A stretch of DNA of 64,000 nt from Vreelandella olivaria (GTDB taxonomy: Bacteria; Pseudomonadota; Gammaproteobacteria; Pseudomonadales; Halomonadaceae): contig AP019416.1 in NCBI GenBank assembly GCA_004295565.1, forward strand, positions 3,906,001-3,970,000, in the 5' to 3' direction. A model generated the notes under the pieces. The model was not told the origin of the DNA. It searched no databases and saw nothing but the letters and a program-made list of their open reading frames with translations. Positions 32,599-43,845 of this stretch are shown here, one piece after another. The first letter of the stretch is position 1, and each line of letters begins with the position of its first letter. The translations under genes were made by a program, and so were the position numbers.

Positions 32599-35420
32599 AG
32601 TAACGAATCTCGCCACTGCCTTCGGGGAGATTGCTGATACAGCGACCACACAGATCCGGGTGATCAGCGTGAGTCCCGACATCAGGGCGGTGGTGCCAGC
32701 AGCGCTCGCACTTGGTGTTGTCGCTGGCTTTAACCGCGACTTTCAAGCTATCCAGCTCAGTCGCTTCTGCATCACTCGCAGCAGCCAGGGGCTTAAGCCT
32801 CACTTCACTGGTTAGCATCACAAAGCGCAGCTCATCGCCCAGCTTGGCCAGCGTCGCCTGCAGCTCGTCGCTGACATACAGGGTGACTTCAGCTGCCAGG
32901 CTACCCTTAATGACTTTGGCATTACGGGCGTCTTCCAGGCACTTGTTGACCGAGTGCTTGACCTCCAGCACCTGCTCCCAGAAGGCACGACCCAGCTCAG
33001 CGTTGTCGTCCAGACTGCCAAGGCCAGTGTAGTAGGTCTCCAAGAGCACGCTATCACCGCGCTTACCGGGGATATTCTCGTGAATCTCCTCAGCGGTGAA
33101 GGAGAGAATCGGTGCGATCCAGCGGCTCAGCGCTTCCACCACATGGTAGAGCGCGGTTTGCGCACTGCGCCGCGCCAGGGAATCGGTTTGCGTGGTGTAC
33201 TGGCGATCCTTGATGACATCTAGGTAGAAGCCACCCAGCTCCCGGGCACAGAAACCGTGCACCTGCTGATAAACATCCAGGAAGCGGTACTCTTCATAGG
33301 CTTTTTCGATCCGCGCCTGTAGTTGGTGAGCACGATCTACCACCCACTGATCCAGCGCCAGCATATCGCCAAAGGCCACTTGGTTTTTCTCTGGATCAAA
33401 CCCGTTAAGGTTCGAAAGCAGGAAGCGCGCGGTGTTACGAATCCGCCGATACACATCGGAGGTGCGCTTCAAAATCTCGTCCGAGACGGCCATTTCGCCA
33501 GAGTAATCGGTCGAGGCCACCCACAGGCGCAGAATATCGCCGCCCAGCTTATCCATCACTTCCTGGGGCGCGACGACGTTGCCCAGCGATTTGGACTGCT
33601 TGCGGCCCTGAGAATCAACGGTAAAGCCGTGGGTAAGCAGTTGACGATACGGCGGATGCCCGTCAATGGCCGACCCCGTCAGCAGCGACGAATGAAACCA
33701 GCCGCGGTGCTGATCAGAGCCTTCCAGGTAGAGATCCGCCCGCGGGCCATTTTCGTGGCCATGGGGTGCGAGCCGCGCAGCACGTGGCGGTGGGTGGTGC
33801 CGGAGTCGAACCAGACATCCAGGGTGTCGGTGACTTTATCGTAATCCGCTGCTTCCGCACCCAACAGCTCTGCCGGGTCGAGTTTGAACCAGGCGTCGAT
33901 GCCCTCTTGCTCAACGCGCTTGGCCGCCTCTTCCATCAGCCCAACGGTGCGCGGGTGCAGTTCACCGGTTTGCTTATGTAAGAAGAACGGAATCGGCACG
34001 CCCCAGTTACGCTGACGGGAGATACACCAGTCTGGACGATTGGCGATCATGCTATGTAAGCGCGCCTGGCCCCAGGCAGGTGTAAACGCCGTGGCCTCGA
34101 TGCCTTCAAGGGCACGTTCACGCAGGGTTCTGCCGTCTTTGCCTTTAATATCCATGCCCACAAACCACTGCGCTGTAGCACGGTAGATCACTGGCGTCTT
34201 GTGGCGCCAGCAGTGCATATAGCTATGTTTGATCGGGATATGCGCCATCAGCGCACCCACTTCGCGCAGTTTTTCGACGATATGCGGGTTGGCTTTCCAA
34301 ATCATCTGGCCGCCAAAGAACGGCAGGTCGTCAACGTAAACGCCATTGCCCTGCACCGGGTTGAGCATGTCGTCAAACTCCATGCCATGTTCGCGGCAGG
34401 TGATAAAGTCATCCATGCCGTATGAGGGTGCAGAGTGAACGATACCGGTACTGCCCACTTCAGACTCGACGTACTCCGCCAGATAGACAGGCGAGAGGCG
34501 ATCATAGAAGGGGTGACGGAAATTGATTAGATCAAGATTTTTGCCCTGGGTCGTGGCAATGACTTCGCCCTGCAAGTCAAAGCGCTCCAGGCAGCTCTCT
34601 ACTAACTCTTCAGCCAACAGCAGCAGACGCTCACCGGTATCGACCAGCGCATAGGTAAATTCTGGGTGGACGTTAAGCGCCTGGTTAGCGGGAATGGTCC
34701 AGGGCGTGGTCGTCCAGATGACCACGGCGGCGGGCTTCGCCAATTCGGTCAAGCCAAACGCAGCGGCAAGCTTGTCCGCCTCTTCTACCGGGAAGGCAAC
34801 ATCGATGGCGTCGGACTTCTTATCCGCGTACTCAACTTCGGCTTCCGCCAGCGCCGAGCCACAGTCAAAGCACCAGTTAACCGGCTTCAAGCCTTTAAAC
34901 ACGTAACCCGCGTCGACCATCTCGGCTAACGCACGCATTTCACCCGCTTCGTTGGCGAAGTTCATGGTGCGGTAGGGATGATCCCAGTCACCAATAATAC
35001 CGAGCCGCACAAAGTCGGCCAGCTGTGTTTCTACTTGCGCCCCCGCATACTCCCGGCACAGCTCACGGGCGTGCTCGGGCGCCAGGTGTTTGCCGTGGGT
35101 GGTTTCTACCTTGTGCTCAATGGGCAGGCCGTGGCAGTCCCAACCCGGTACGTAGGGCGCATCGAAACCAGCCAAGTTTTTGACTTAACGATAATATCTT
35201 TAAGAATTTTATTAACGGCGTGACCAATATGGATGCTGCCATTGGCGTAGGGAGGGCCATCGTGCAGCACAAACAGCGGCGCGCCCGCACGCGCTTCGCG
35301 CAGGCGCTGGTAAATGTTCATATCCTGCCACTTGGAAACCCGCCCAGGCTCCTGCTTCGGCAGCATGCCGCGCATGGGGAAATCAGTTTCAGGCAAATTC
35401 AGCGTGTGCTTGTAATCCAT
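32591..35420 (-). CDS. ileS: Isoleucyl-tRNA synthetase, two frameshifts
   Basis: This essential class I synthetase has a HIGH motif in [14 protein letters not shown] near residue 65. Editing-domain and WDCHGLPIE segments follow, and it ends in a C-terminal zinc finger ([24 protein letters not shown]). The catalytic second signature reads [10 protein letters not shown], with Gln where KMSKS normally has Met. Indels near 35160 and 33690 split the gene into three frames; the junction between them is otherwise clean. The reconstructed length of about 943 residues is standard. ribF lies 6 bases upstream and lspA overlaps downstream. Confidence 0.96.
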
Positions 35421-35426
35421 GGTCTG

Positions 35427-36464
35427 TCAGCCGTTGTCAGTATCGACGGCGTCATCCGCCGAAGAAGAATCATAAGAAATCGTATCACGCCCAAGCGGGG
35501 CCGAGGCCAGCGGAAGAGAGTAGTCTTGCTTACCCTCCATCGCCGCAAAATAGTGGCGAGCGCGGGCCTGGTCACGCTCAATTTGCGCTTTCAGCGCTTC
35601 AAGGCCGTCAAACTTCACTTCGCCCCGCAGGCGTGCGCAGGGAAACACCGTCATGCGTTGGCCGTAGAGGTCAGCGTTAAAATCCAGCAGGTGCACCTCC
35701 AGCGTTGGCCGCTCCGACCCTACCGTGGGACGGAAGCCCACATTGGCCACCGCCGGGTAACGCTGGCCATCTTCTAGCTCAGCCACTACTGCGAAGACGC
35801 CCCGCAGCGTTAACGGCTGAGGCATCAATGGCAAATTGGCAGTCGGTACACCAATGGTGCGCCCCAGCTGCTGGTCGCGCACCACGCGGCCATGTAACGA
35901 ATAGGCGCGGCCCAGCAAACGCGCAGCGGCAGAAAAGTTACCGCTCGCCAGCAACGTACGCACCCGCGAACTGGAAACCCGCTCGTCATCCACGGTAAAG
36001 GTGCGGGTGTGCTCGACGCCGAAGCCCTGCTCCAGCCCGACCTCCGCCAGTAGCGCAAAATCACCGCGGCGATCACAGCCAAAGCGGAAATCATCGCCCA
36101 CCACCAAGTGCTTAACGCCTAACCCATCAATCAACACCTGATCGATAAACTCGCGACCGGTGAGGCTGCGCAGCGCATCGTTAAACGGCAGAACCAGCAC
36201 TTGCTCGGCGCCAAAATCGCGCAGTAACCGCACCTTCTCGCGCAGCCGGGTTAACCGCGGTGGCGCTTGCTCACCGGCAAAAAACTCCCGCGGCTGGGGC
36301 TCGAAAACGACCACTGTCAGCGGCACACTCCAGCGTGCTGCATGTTCACGGCACTGCTGCAGAATGGCTTGATGACCGCGATGCACACCATCGAAATTAC
36401 CGATGGTGGCAACGCAGCCTCGATGAGCCGCTTTCAAATTGTGCAGACCTCGAATGACGCGCAT
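35427..36464 (-). CDS. ribF: RibF, bifunctional riboflavin kinase / FAD synthetase
   Basis: This is an intact 345-residue protein that makes FMN and FAD. The N-terminal adenylyltransferase domain has ATIGNFDGVHRGHQAIL and ERVSSSRVRTLL. The C-terminal kinase has GRTIGVPTANLPL, RGVFAVVAELE and FRPTVGSERPTLEVHLLDF. The last 25 residues are a Ser/Asp-rich tail. It sits immediately before ileS, a common proteobacterial order. Confidence 0.95.
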   Translation of the reverse strand: MRVIRGLHNLKAAHRGCVATIGNFDGVHRGHQAILQQCREHAARWSVPLTVVVFEPQPREFFAGEQAPPRLTRLREKVRLLRDFGAEQVLVLPFNDALRSLTGREFIDQVLIDGLGVKHLVVGDDFRFGCDRRGDFALLAEVGLEQGFGVEHTRTFTVDDERVSSSRVRTLLASGNFSAAARLLGRAYSLHGRVVRDQQLGRTIGVPTANLPLMPQPLTLRGVFAVVAELEDGQRYPAVANVGFRPTVGSERPTLEVHLLDFNADLYGQRMTVFPCARLRGEVKFDGLEALKAQIERDQARARHYFAAMEGKQDYSLPLASAPLGRDTISYDSSSADDAVDTDNG

Positions 36465-36528
36465 GGCACCTCAGCCGTTGGAGGACATAAAGCCTCTGAT
36501 TATAACGAACACGCCCGGCGGGGTGCAG

Positions 36529-38110
36529 TTACGATTGCATTTTAAAATGACGAACGCGCAAACCCAGTGCCGCCAGCCACGCAAAATAGAGCGAGCCGCC
36601 CAGTATGACCAACCCAGTGACCCAGCTTATCCGCTGCCAAAGCCCAAAGGTAAGCCACGCCTGCCAGTCGGGCGCTACAAAGTAGAGTGCCGCACACATC
36701 AATCCACTACCACCTATCAGTTGCACCGAATAGCGCTTCCAACCCGGCTGAAAGACCAATACTTGCTGCTTATAGAGCAGGTAGCCCAGCAAGCCCGCGT
36801 TTAAGAACGCAGAAAGCGCGGTGGCTAACGCCAACCCGGCATGGGCCAGTGGCCAAATCAGCAGTAGGTTAAACACCATATTAGCGACCATGGCGATAAT
36901 GCCTACCTTCACCGGGGTTTTGGTGTCTTGGCGAGCAAAAAGCCCGGCGCCAATACTTTGATCAACATGAAGGCTACCAAACCGAAGGCATAAGCGCGCA
37001 GGCTCATGGCCGCCATCTGGATGTCGTTATCGGTCATCGCCCCATAATGGAACAGCGTGATCAATAGCGGCTCAGCCAATACTGCCAGCGCCAGCGCTGC
37101 GGGTAAGCCTAACAGCAATACAATGCGGATAGCCCAATCGAGCATCGCCGCAAAGTGCTCTTTGGATTGGTCGGCATGGCGTTTAGAGAGCGCGGGCAGA
37201 ATCACCGTCCCAATGGCCACACCGAACACGCCCAGGGGTAGCTCGACCAAACGATCAGAGTAGTAGAGCCACGACACGCTGCCCGCCGCCAGCAGTGATG
37301 CCAAAACAGTATCCAGCAGTAGGTTAATTTGCGATACCGATACCCCCAAACAGCGCAGGCCCCATAAGCTTCAGTATGCGCCGCACGCCCTCATGGGCAA
37401 AATTAGGCCAGGGTGTGGGCATCAAGCCCAAGCGCAGTAAAAACGGCACCTGAAAAACCAACTGGGCGGCCCCAGCGATCAGAACACCCCAAGCCAGGGC
37501 CATGGCGGGCTCTTCCATTAGCGGCATTAAAAACAGCGCCGCGCCAATCAGCGAAAGATTCAGCAGCACCGGGGTAAACGCGGGTACCGCAAAGCGGTTC
37601 CAGGTATTCAGTACGCTGCCAGAAAACGCGGTGAGCGAGATCAGCAATAAATAGGGAAACGTTAAGCGCAGCATGTCTGCGGTCAGCGCCAGCTTCTCCG
37701 GGTCACTACCAAAACCGGGGCAAACACCCAGATCAGCCACGGCGCACACAGCATGGCCACGGCGGTCATCAACGCCAGCACCGCCGTTAAGCTACCGGCA
37801 GTGGCATTCAGCAGTGCGCGTATCTCCTCCCGGCTGCGCTGGGTGGAGTACTCTGAAAGCACCGGCACAAAGGCTTGATTGAAGGCCCCTCGGCAAACAG
37901 ACGGCGCAGAAAATTGGGAATTTTAAACGCCACAAAGAACGCATCGGCGCCATCCCCTGCCCCCAGCAAGGTTGCAACGACAACATCGCGCGCCAGCCCC
38001 ATCACCCTCGACAGCATGGTCATGGCACTCACCACAAGGCCCGAACGCATTAGCCCACGACGGGCTATTGCGGTATCAGGGGAGGTATTGGGTGCTTTCT
38101 TCGCCGTCAT
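36529..38110 (-). CDS. murJ: MurJ lipid II flippase, multiply frameshifted
   Basis: MurJ flips lipid II across the inner membrane. The ATG at 38110 opens MTAKKAPNTSPDTAIARRGL, then SAMTMLSRVMGLARDVVVA, the MurJ helix 1 signature with the functional Arg. Next come ADAFFVAFKIPNFLRRLFAE and QAFVPVLSEY. At least four indels (about 37880, 37700, 37335 and 36910) cut the gene. Each segment continues the 14-helix pattern, e.g. LPLGVFGVAIGTVILPALS. The gene is essential, so error is the simplest reading. The reconstructed length is about 527 residues. Confidence 0.93.
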
Positions 38111-38127
38111 AAGCTATCCAGAAAAGG

Positions 38128-38166
38128 CCATCCAAAGAAACCATCCAAAGAAACCATCCAAAGAGA
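38128..38166. repeat. Short tandem repeat after the murJ start
   Basis: About three copies of a 13-base unit, CCATCCAAAGAAA, lie between the murJ start and the rpsT terminator. They form part of the murJ leader on the minus strand. No function is visible. Confidence 0.7.
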
Positions 38167-38179
38167 ATATCCAGACACA

Positions 38180-38205
38180 AAAAAACCGGCCGCAGCCGGT
38201 TTTTT
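38180..38205 (-). terminator. rpsT terminator
   Basis: AAAAAACCGGC pairs with GCCGGTTTTTT around a CGCA loop, 15 bases after the rpsT stop. The symmetrical A and T tracts make it potentially bidirectional. It separates rpsT from murJ. Confidence 0.88.
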
Positions 38206-38220
38206 ATGGCGCCTGCCGGC

Positions 38221-38487
38221 TTACGCCGCCAGTGCCTTAATACGCTTGTTCAAACGGCTCTTCAGGCGAGCTGCTTTCTTCTTAGACAGCACGTCTTTGT
38301 TCGCAATACGGTCAACGACCGGTTGCATTGCCTTGAACTCTTCCATTGCCTTGGCGTGGTCGCCGGTGCTGATCGCTTTCACTACACGCTTGATGTAGGT
38401 GCGAACCATGCTGCGCTGGCTGGATTTCAGGACGCGACGGTTCTCGGCCTGGCGGGCGCGCTTGCGAGCTTGCTTGCTGTTCGCCAC
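38221..38487 (-). CDS. rpsT: 30S ribosomal protein S20
   Basis: This is an intact 88-residue basic protein that binds 16S rRNA. It reads MANSKQARKRARQAENRRVL at the start, with SMVRTYIKRVVKAI in the middle and SRLNKRIKALAA at the end, all S20 landmarks. AAGGAG lies just upstream of the ATG. It is followed by its own terminator and then murJ on the same strand. rpsT next to murJ and ribF is a common gammaproteobacterial arrangement. Confidence 0.97.
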   Translation of the reverse strand: MANSKQARKRARQAENRRVLKSSQRSMVRTYIKRVVKAISTGDHAKAMEEFKAMQPVVDRIANKDVLSKKKAARLKSRLNKRIKALAA

Positions 38488-38782
38488 AGGGTATCTCCTT
38501 GGAGAATAAAGGTTGCCGATAAAACGGCAACGAAATTAAATATGTATTCGTCGGCTGCGCTGTCACAGCACGACGTTTCCGCAACAACCAATTGATTTGG
38601 CAGACGTGTTACCCTACCAAAGTGTGTAGCAGGCAGTCGAAATAAGCTGCCCGCTCACGGGACTTGTCTGAGAGGATGGCGTAGTCTATCACGCGCTTGG
38701 CGAGCTTGCTAGCTGCGCCTTTATAAGTACAACTTATAACTTTAAAAGCAGGCTGCCCGGCGCAGACTTGCTCATAGGAAAC
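38488..38782. other. Intergenic region between rpsT and the GGDEF gene
   Basis: This 295-base gap separates divergent genes and must carry both promoters. No coding frame stands out, and I cannot choose a -35/-10 pair with confidence for either side. Confidence 0.5.
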
Positions 38783-40756
38783 ATGTCAGTGTCATTGCGG
38801 CGTTTATATACTCGCTTACTGCTAGCCATTTGCATACCGTTGATTCTAGTGTCGGCAACGTTGCTGCCTGTGCTCCATGTCCATATGGAATCCCGACTAG
38901 ATAGTCTGCATGCCGAGGCCAATGCCTTGCTGAAAGTTGGGCAAGAGGCGCTAACACGCGATATTAATGAAAGCCTCAATTACGCGCTGGCGATTGCCGA
39001 AATGCCAGCATTAAGGCGGTATCTGACAGCGCAAGACGAGACATTAATAGTTGACCAACACTATTCTCTAAGTGACTTATCGCAGCTCTCAACGTTTTTA
39101 AACACGCTGATCAATCACAACCCCCGCTATACCAAGCTGGTACTGATCGATAACCAAGGGCGTGAAGTACTCCGCGCCCCCACAAGCAATGAAACAGGGC
39201 CGCGAGTGACGGGCAATTATCATGCTTATACCGACTACTTCGGAGAAGCATCCTCACTGCTGCCACGCGACCTCTATATCTCACCGCCGGGTCGCAATCT
39301 GCAATTTGAGCTATTGGGTAACGACGTGATCCCGGTGGTCAACGTTTCCACCCCCGTCTTTGATGCGATGGGGTACGCCGTGGCGTGGTACTTTTAAGCC
39401 TCAATTGGGGCTATCTCACAAGCGCTCTACGCCAAGCGATGCTGCTTGACCCAAATGCCAATGCAATCCTGATCGACGCTCGAGGTCGTTGGCTGCTCAA
39501 CGAAGGCATATCTCCTCTCGAAGCCGCCAGCTTTGGTGGCGATTTTGCCTCCCTAGCCCCTCACTACTGGCAAGCGATCCAGCAACGCAATGCAGGTCAT
39601 GCCAGCGTTGATAATCACCTATTACGTTTCCAGACCGAAGATATACGAACCCAACGCTACCGTAGCCTAGCGGGCACTATTTTTAGTGAAAACGCCTATC
39701 ACCCTTGGAAGTTAGGCGTGACACTTCCACAGCCCTCTTGGCGCTCGCTGATTGAAGAAGAGACCACCGTTCTCTGGTTTCTGCTGCTTACCTACAGTGT
39801 CGCCGTCGCCTTTGGAATATTCTGGGCTCTCAGCAGCCAGCGTCAGCGGCAGCTTCGTAAGGCGGCTCAGCGACACGCCCATGAAGTCAGCGACCTATAT
39901 GAAAATGCCCCTTGCGGTTACCATTCGCTCGATAGCACAGGGCGGATCATAAAAATGAACCGCACCGAGCTCACCTGGCTAGGCTACGCCGAAGAGGAAG
40001 TTATTGGTCATATCACTTACCGAGAAATGATCACGCCAGAAACACGCGATCGGTTTGATAAAGCCTTCGAAAATGTTAAACAAAATCGCCCCGGTAGCGC
40101 CGAGTGCAGCCTGTTAACACGAGACGGAGAGCAGCGCCACGTTATGATTGAGGCCTCCGCCTTTTATCGCAATGGCCAATTTGTCCATTCACGCGCCACT
40201 GTGTTTGACCTTACAGAACGCAAAAACTCGAAGAAAAGCTACGCGCCCAAGCCATGACTGATCCTTTAACGGGCGTCTTCAACCGGCGCTATTTACAGGC
40301 CCAAGCGACGACTGAGATATCCCGGGCGCGAAGACAACACCACCCAATCGCATTCATCGCTATTGATATTGACCACTTTAAGCGTATTAACGATACGTAT
40401 GGTCATGACGTTGGTGATGACGTCCTAAAAGCTTCACAAAAATAGTGACCGAACTGCTTCGCCAGGAAGATTTACTATGCCGAGTAGGCGGTGAAGAGTT
40501 TGCGATTTTGCTTCCCAACACCTCGCTTGCACAAGCTGAACAGGTAGCCGAACGCATACGGAGCAAAGCTGCTGCCACCCCCATTAACATCTCAGAAGAG
40601 CACTCAGAAAAAGTGCTCTGGCTAACCGTATCACTTGGGATAACCACTATTTCAACCAACGAAAAAGCGCTGAAGTATGCCCTTAAACGCGCAGACATAG
40701 GCCTATACCAGGCAAAAGAAAACGGCCGCAATCAAGCAGTCGTTAACACGGTGTAG
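38783..40756 (+). CDS. Membrane-bound PAS-GGDEF diguanylate cyclase, frameshifted
   Basis: This gene makes cyclic di-GMP, the signal that switches cells between motile and attached states. The ATG at 38783 has AGGA upstream. A membrane helix (LLLAICIPLILVSATLLPVL) opens a periplasmic dCache-like sensor. After an indel near 39395 the sensor ends and a second helix follows (VLWFLLLTYSVAVAFGIFWA). A PAS domain comes next (NAPCGYHSLDSTGRIIKMN). Indels near 40235 and 40440 cut the GGDEF domain: DPLTGVFNRRYL, IDIDHFKRINDTYGHDVGDD, then the active-site GGEEF. RQED five residues before GGEEF is a product-inhibition I-site. The reconstructed length is about 658 residues, and the enzyme is predicted active. 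Confidence 0.9.
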
Positions 40757-41545
40757 CCGACCGGCCCCACACGACAAAATCAGGGTTGAGCACTTGCACG
40801 GGAGTAGCATCTTCTAGCATGGCATAACTCAGCGGCTGGTTATCAAAAGTAACCACCCGCCCCCGGCCTGCTCAACAACCGCTTGAGCAGCCCCCGTATC
40901 CCACAGACTGGTTGGCCCAAACCGAGGGTATACATCGGCATTTCCTTCAGCGATAAAACATGCCTTCAACGAACTGCCCATGGGCTGAAGATGATACTCA
41001 CCCAGTTCGCCAAGCCAAGACGACAAACGGGAATCCGCGTGCGAGCGGCTTCCCAGAACACGCCACGGCTGCCCTTTTAACGGAGGCGATGCCGCCCTGA
41101 TCGGCTGCCACTGAACATCATCATCCGTTTTAAATACGCCTAAACCTCTGGCGGCGAGATAAGCAAGCTTTAAGGCGGGCGCCACCACCACACCGAGTAC
41201 TGGCTTTCCCTTTTCAATCAAGGCAATGTTAACGGTGAACTCATCGTTACGCTTGATAAACTCTTTGGTGCCATCCAACGGGTCGACCAACCAATAAAAA
41301 CCCTGGGTGTTGGCACCCTTAAAGCTTTGAGTATCCTCTTCCGAAAGTATCGGCACCTCAGGAGTAAGCGCCTGCAAACCACGGGCAATAATCGCATGAG
41401 CCGCTTTATCCGCCTCGGTGAGTGGGCTTTTGTCGGCTTTGAATTCAACAGCGAAGTCACGACGATATACCTGCATGATCGCCTCGCCCGCTTCCCAGGC
41501 TAACTGCTCAATGCTTTTTAGCAATGCCTTATTAATCGTGGGCAT
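40743..41545 (-). CDS. cysQ: CysQ, 3'(2'),5'-bisphosphate nucleotidase
   Basis: This inositol-monophosphatase-fold enzyme degrades PAP formed in sulfate assimilation. Metal-site motifs are ADKSPLTEADKAAH, ILSEED, WLVDPLDGTKEFIKRN and WDTGAAQAVVEQAGG. As written it stops at 40829. Adding one G to the GGGGG run at about 40862 restores RVVTFDNQPLSYAMLEDATP and a stop at 40743. The corrected 3' end overlaps the convergent GGDEF gene by 14 bases. The length is about 267 residues. High salt and lithium inhibit this enzyme class. Confidence 0.92.
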
Positions 41546-41574
41546 AGTAACCTCAGGCAGTAAGGATTTAGGCT

Positions 41575-42330
41575 TTAAGGGACGGTTTGCCCGGTAGGCG
41601 CTAAAATTTTGCGCAAGAAATGACGCGTTCGCTCATCTTTGGGGGCAGTGAACAGCTCCTCTGGCGGGGCTTGCTCGACGATGCCGCCTTCGTCCATAAA
41701 CACCACTCGGTCTGCCACATCCCGGGCGAACTGCATCTCGTGGGTGACCACGATCATCGTCTGGCGTTCTACTGCTAACTGCTTCATCAGGCTTAATACC
41801 TCCTCTACCCACTGAGGGTCAAGTGAAGAGGTGGGCTCGTCAAACAGAATTACATCAGCATTGGCCGCCATCGCCCGACCAATACCCACCCGCTGCTGCT
41901 GTCCGCCGGAAAGCGAAGCCGGGTAAGCATCCGCTTTATCCGCCAAGCCAATGCGCTCGAGAATCTCTCTGGCACGGGTGTGGGCCTTAGCTTTCGGCAA
42001 CTTATCCACCACGATCATCCCCTCGCTGATATTCTCCAGCGCGGTTTTGTTAGCGAACAAGCCGTAGTTCTGAAATACAAAGGCGGTACGCCGACGCAGT
42101 GCCAGGATATCTGCACGGCTGGCACGCTGAGTATCAACGCTCAAATCACCCACCTGCAAACGGCCTGCATCAGGACGCTCAAGAAAGTTGATACAGCGCA
42201 GCAACGTCGACTTACCCGTCCCGGAAGGCCCAATGATCACAATAATCTCGCCCTGAGCAAGGCTCAAGTCGATATCTTTAAACACCGTATGGCCATTAAA
42301 ACGCTTGGTAATGCCTTGCAGCGAAATCAT
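41575..42330 (-). CDS. Polar amino acid (cystine-type) ABC transporter ATPase
   Basis: This is an intact 251-residue protein. It has Walker A GPSGTGKSTLLRCINFLERP, the Q-loop FQNYGLFANKTALENI, the signature LSGGQQQRVGIGRA, Walker B VILFDEPTSSLDP and the switch His in VVTHEM. The -RCINFLE- after Walker A marks the polar amino acid uptake subfamily (GlnQ/TcyN type). It overlaps the permease gene by 4 bases. Cystine is my best substrate guess, based on similarity to TcyN/YecC proteins and on cysQ next door; other polar amino acids cannot be excluded. Confidence 0.9.
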   Translation of the reverse strand: MISLQGITKRFNGHTVFKDIDLSLAQGEIIVIIGPSGTGKSTLLRCINFLERPDAGRLQVGDLSVDTQRASRADILALRRRTAFVFQNYGLFANKTALENISEGMIVVDKLPKAKAHTRAREILERIGLADKADAYPASLSGGQQQRVGIGRAMAANADVILFDEPTSSLDPQWVEEVLSLMKQLAVERQTMIVVTHEMQFARDVADRVVFMDEGGIVEQAPPEELFTAPKDERTRHFLRKILAPTGQTVP

Positions 42331-42993
42331 CGTTGATAGGCCTTATTCAGGTAAATTTCTAACCGACGCTGCCCCCAGGAGAGCACTTCCACAATTGCCC
42401 AATAAATCAGCGCCACCAGCAAGAACGCCTCTAAATAGAGGAAACTGCCCGCGGCCTCTTTTTGCGTGGCCCCCATAAGCTCGGTCACCCCCAGCGTAAA
42501 GGCCAACGAGGTCGCTTTGATCATATCGATGAAATAGTTCATTAGCGTCGGCGTTGCCACGCGGGTTGCCTGAGGCAAAATGATACGGCGCATTAATTGA
42601 GACTGGATCATACCAATGGAGAGTGCGGCTTCCGTCTGGCTCCGATCAATTCCGACAATCGCCGCACGAATAGATTCGGCCATGTAGGCAGAAAAGTGCA
42701 GCGTTAGCCCTAGCACCGCGGCAGTTACGCCGGTAATGGCGATCAAAGAGCTTATTAACTGCGGCAAGCCATAGTAGAAAAGAAACAGCTGAACCAGCAG
42801 CGGCGTACCTCGGAAAAAGAGATAAACAGTAGCGAGAAACCGTTCAAGAACGGCACCTTTGATACGCGAACCACCGCCAGCAGACATGCCAGAATCAGCG
42901 CAAAGAACATGGCAATCGTTGCCATTTGAAGGGTGAGTGGCAAGTAGCGCAGCAGAACCGGCAGCAACCCCACATGTATTCAAGGTTAAGCAT
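42327..42993 (-). CDS. Polar amino acid (cystine-type) ABC transporter permease, frameshifted
   Basis: A HisM-type permease of about 222 residues. From ATG 42993, MLNLEYMWG needs one G restored near 42968 to read LLPVLLRYLPLTLQMATIAM. A second indel near 42820 joins FRGTPLLVQLFLFYYGLPQL. The EAA loop is TEAALSIGMIQSQLMRRIIL. It pairs with the ATPase at 41575 and the binding protein at 43076. Only one permease gene is present, so it presumably works as a homodimer. Confidence 0.9.
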
Positions 42994-43028
42994 GATAATT
43001 AAACATAGGCTAAATCGCTTATAACCAA

Positions 43029-43054
43029 ACGGCCGTGGCAATGGCCACGGCCGT
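43029..43054 (-). other. Intercistronic hairpin between binding protein and permease genes
   Basis: ACGGCCGTGGC pairs perfectly with GCCACGGCCGT around a 4-base loop, 22 bases after the binding-protein stop. There is no T-tract. Such hairpins often protect the upstream mRNA and reduce downstream expression, matching the need for excess binding protein. Confidence 0.65.
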
Positions 43055-43075
43055 GTCTAAGGATGATCCCAGCGG

Positions 43076-43845
43076 TTACGGCTGAGTGATATCACTATTA
43101 AACCACTTTTCCGATATCTCGCGCAGCTCACCGTTTTCGCGAAGTTCAGCAAGGGCTGCGTCTACACGGTCGCGTTGCTCGCGGCCCGCCTCGTCGTCAC
43201 GGAAGGGTAATGCGTTCTCAATGGTCGAGAAAGGCTGGCCCGCCAGCTCTAACGGCAGGCCTTTCTCTTTAATGACCTGCGTAGCACTAACACGATCCAT
43301 CACAAAGGCTTCTACCCGGCCCAAGGCTACATCCTGCTCGATATTGGACTCATAGGTGCGAATGTCGATTTCATCGGCGTTCGGCTGCTCACGCAATAAC
43401 TGCTCGTAGTTCGAGCCCAGGTTGACGGCCACGCTTTTGCCGGACAAATCCTCAACGCCCTGAATAGTATCATTACCTGCCTTTACGACGACCTGAGCAC
43501 CATCATACACGTAAGGCGAAGTGAACACATACTTCGCTTCACGCTCTGGGGTGATCGTAATCTGGTTAGCGATGGTGTCGATACGCCCAGACTCCAGCAT
43601 CCCCGCCAAGCCTGAGAAGCTCGCGGTAACGAGCTCTATGTCATCGCCGGTGATCTCACCCACGGCATTCATCACATCAATTTCAAAGCCTTTTAACTCG
43701 TCTTGCTCCACAAACGTAAAGGAAAATAACCACCGGACATACCGACTCGAAGCGTGTCGGCTTGAGCGGAGGCGGCAAACAACCCACTGGCAACGCTTAA
43801 CGAAAGTGCGGTGAGGGTGATATTAAGCTTGTGTGTTAGTGGCAT
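43076..43845 (-). CDS. Polar amino acid (cystine-type) substrate-binding protein, one frameshift
   Basis: This is the periplasmic solute-binding protein of the ABC system. The ATG at 43845 begins a Sec signal peptide (LNITLTALSLSVASGLFAAS, AQA cleavage) followed by DTLRVGMSGGYFP. One T is missing in a TTT run at about 43722; restoring it gives FTFVEQDELKGFEIDVMNAV, the SBP family 3 core. Then come ESGRIDTIANQITITPEREA and KSVAVNLGSNYEQLL. The length is about 257 residues. It is the promoter-proximal gene of the operon. Confidence 0.92.

Noticed and set aside
4365-38110. Calling split genes such as tssM, clpV, ileS and murJ pseudogenes
   Set aside because: Each can be rebuilt to full family length with one-base fixes, motifs on both sides are intact, and several are essential.
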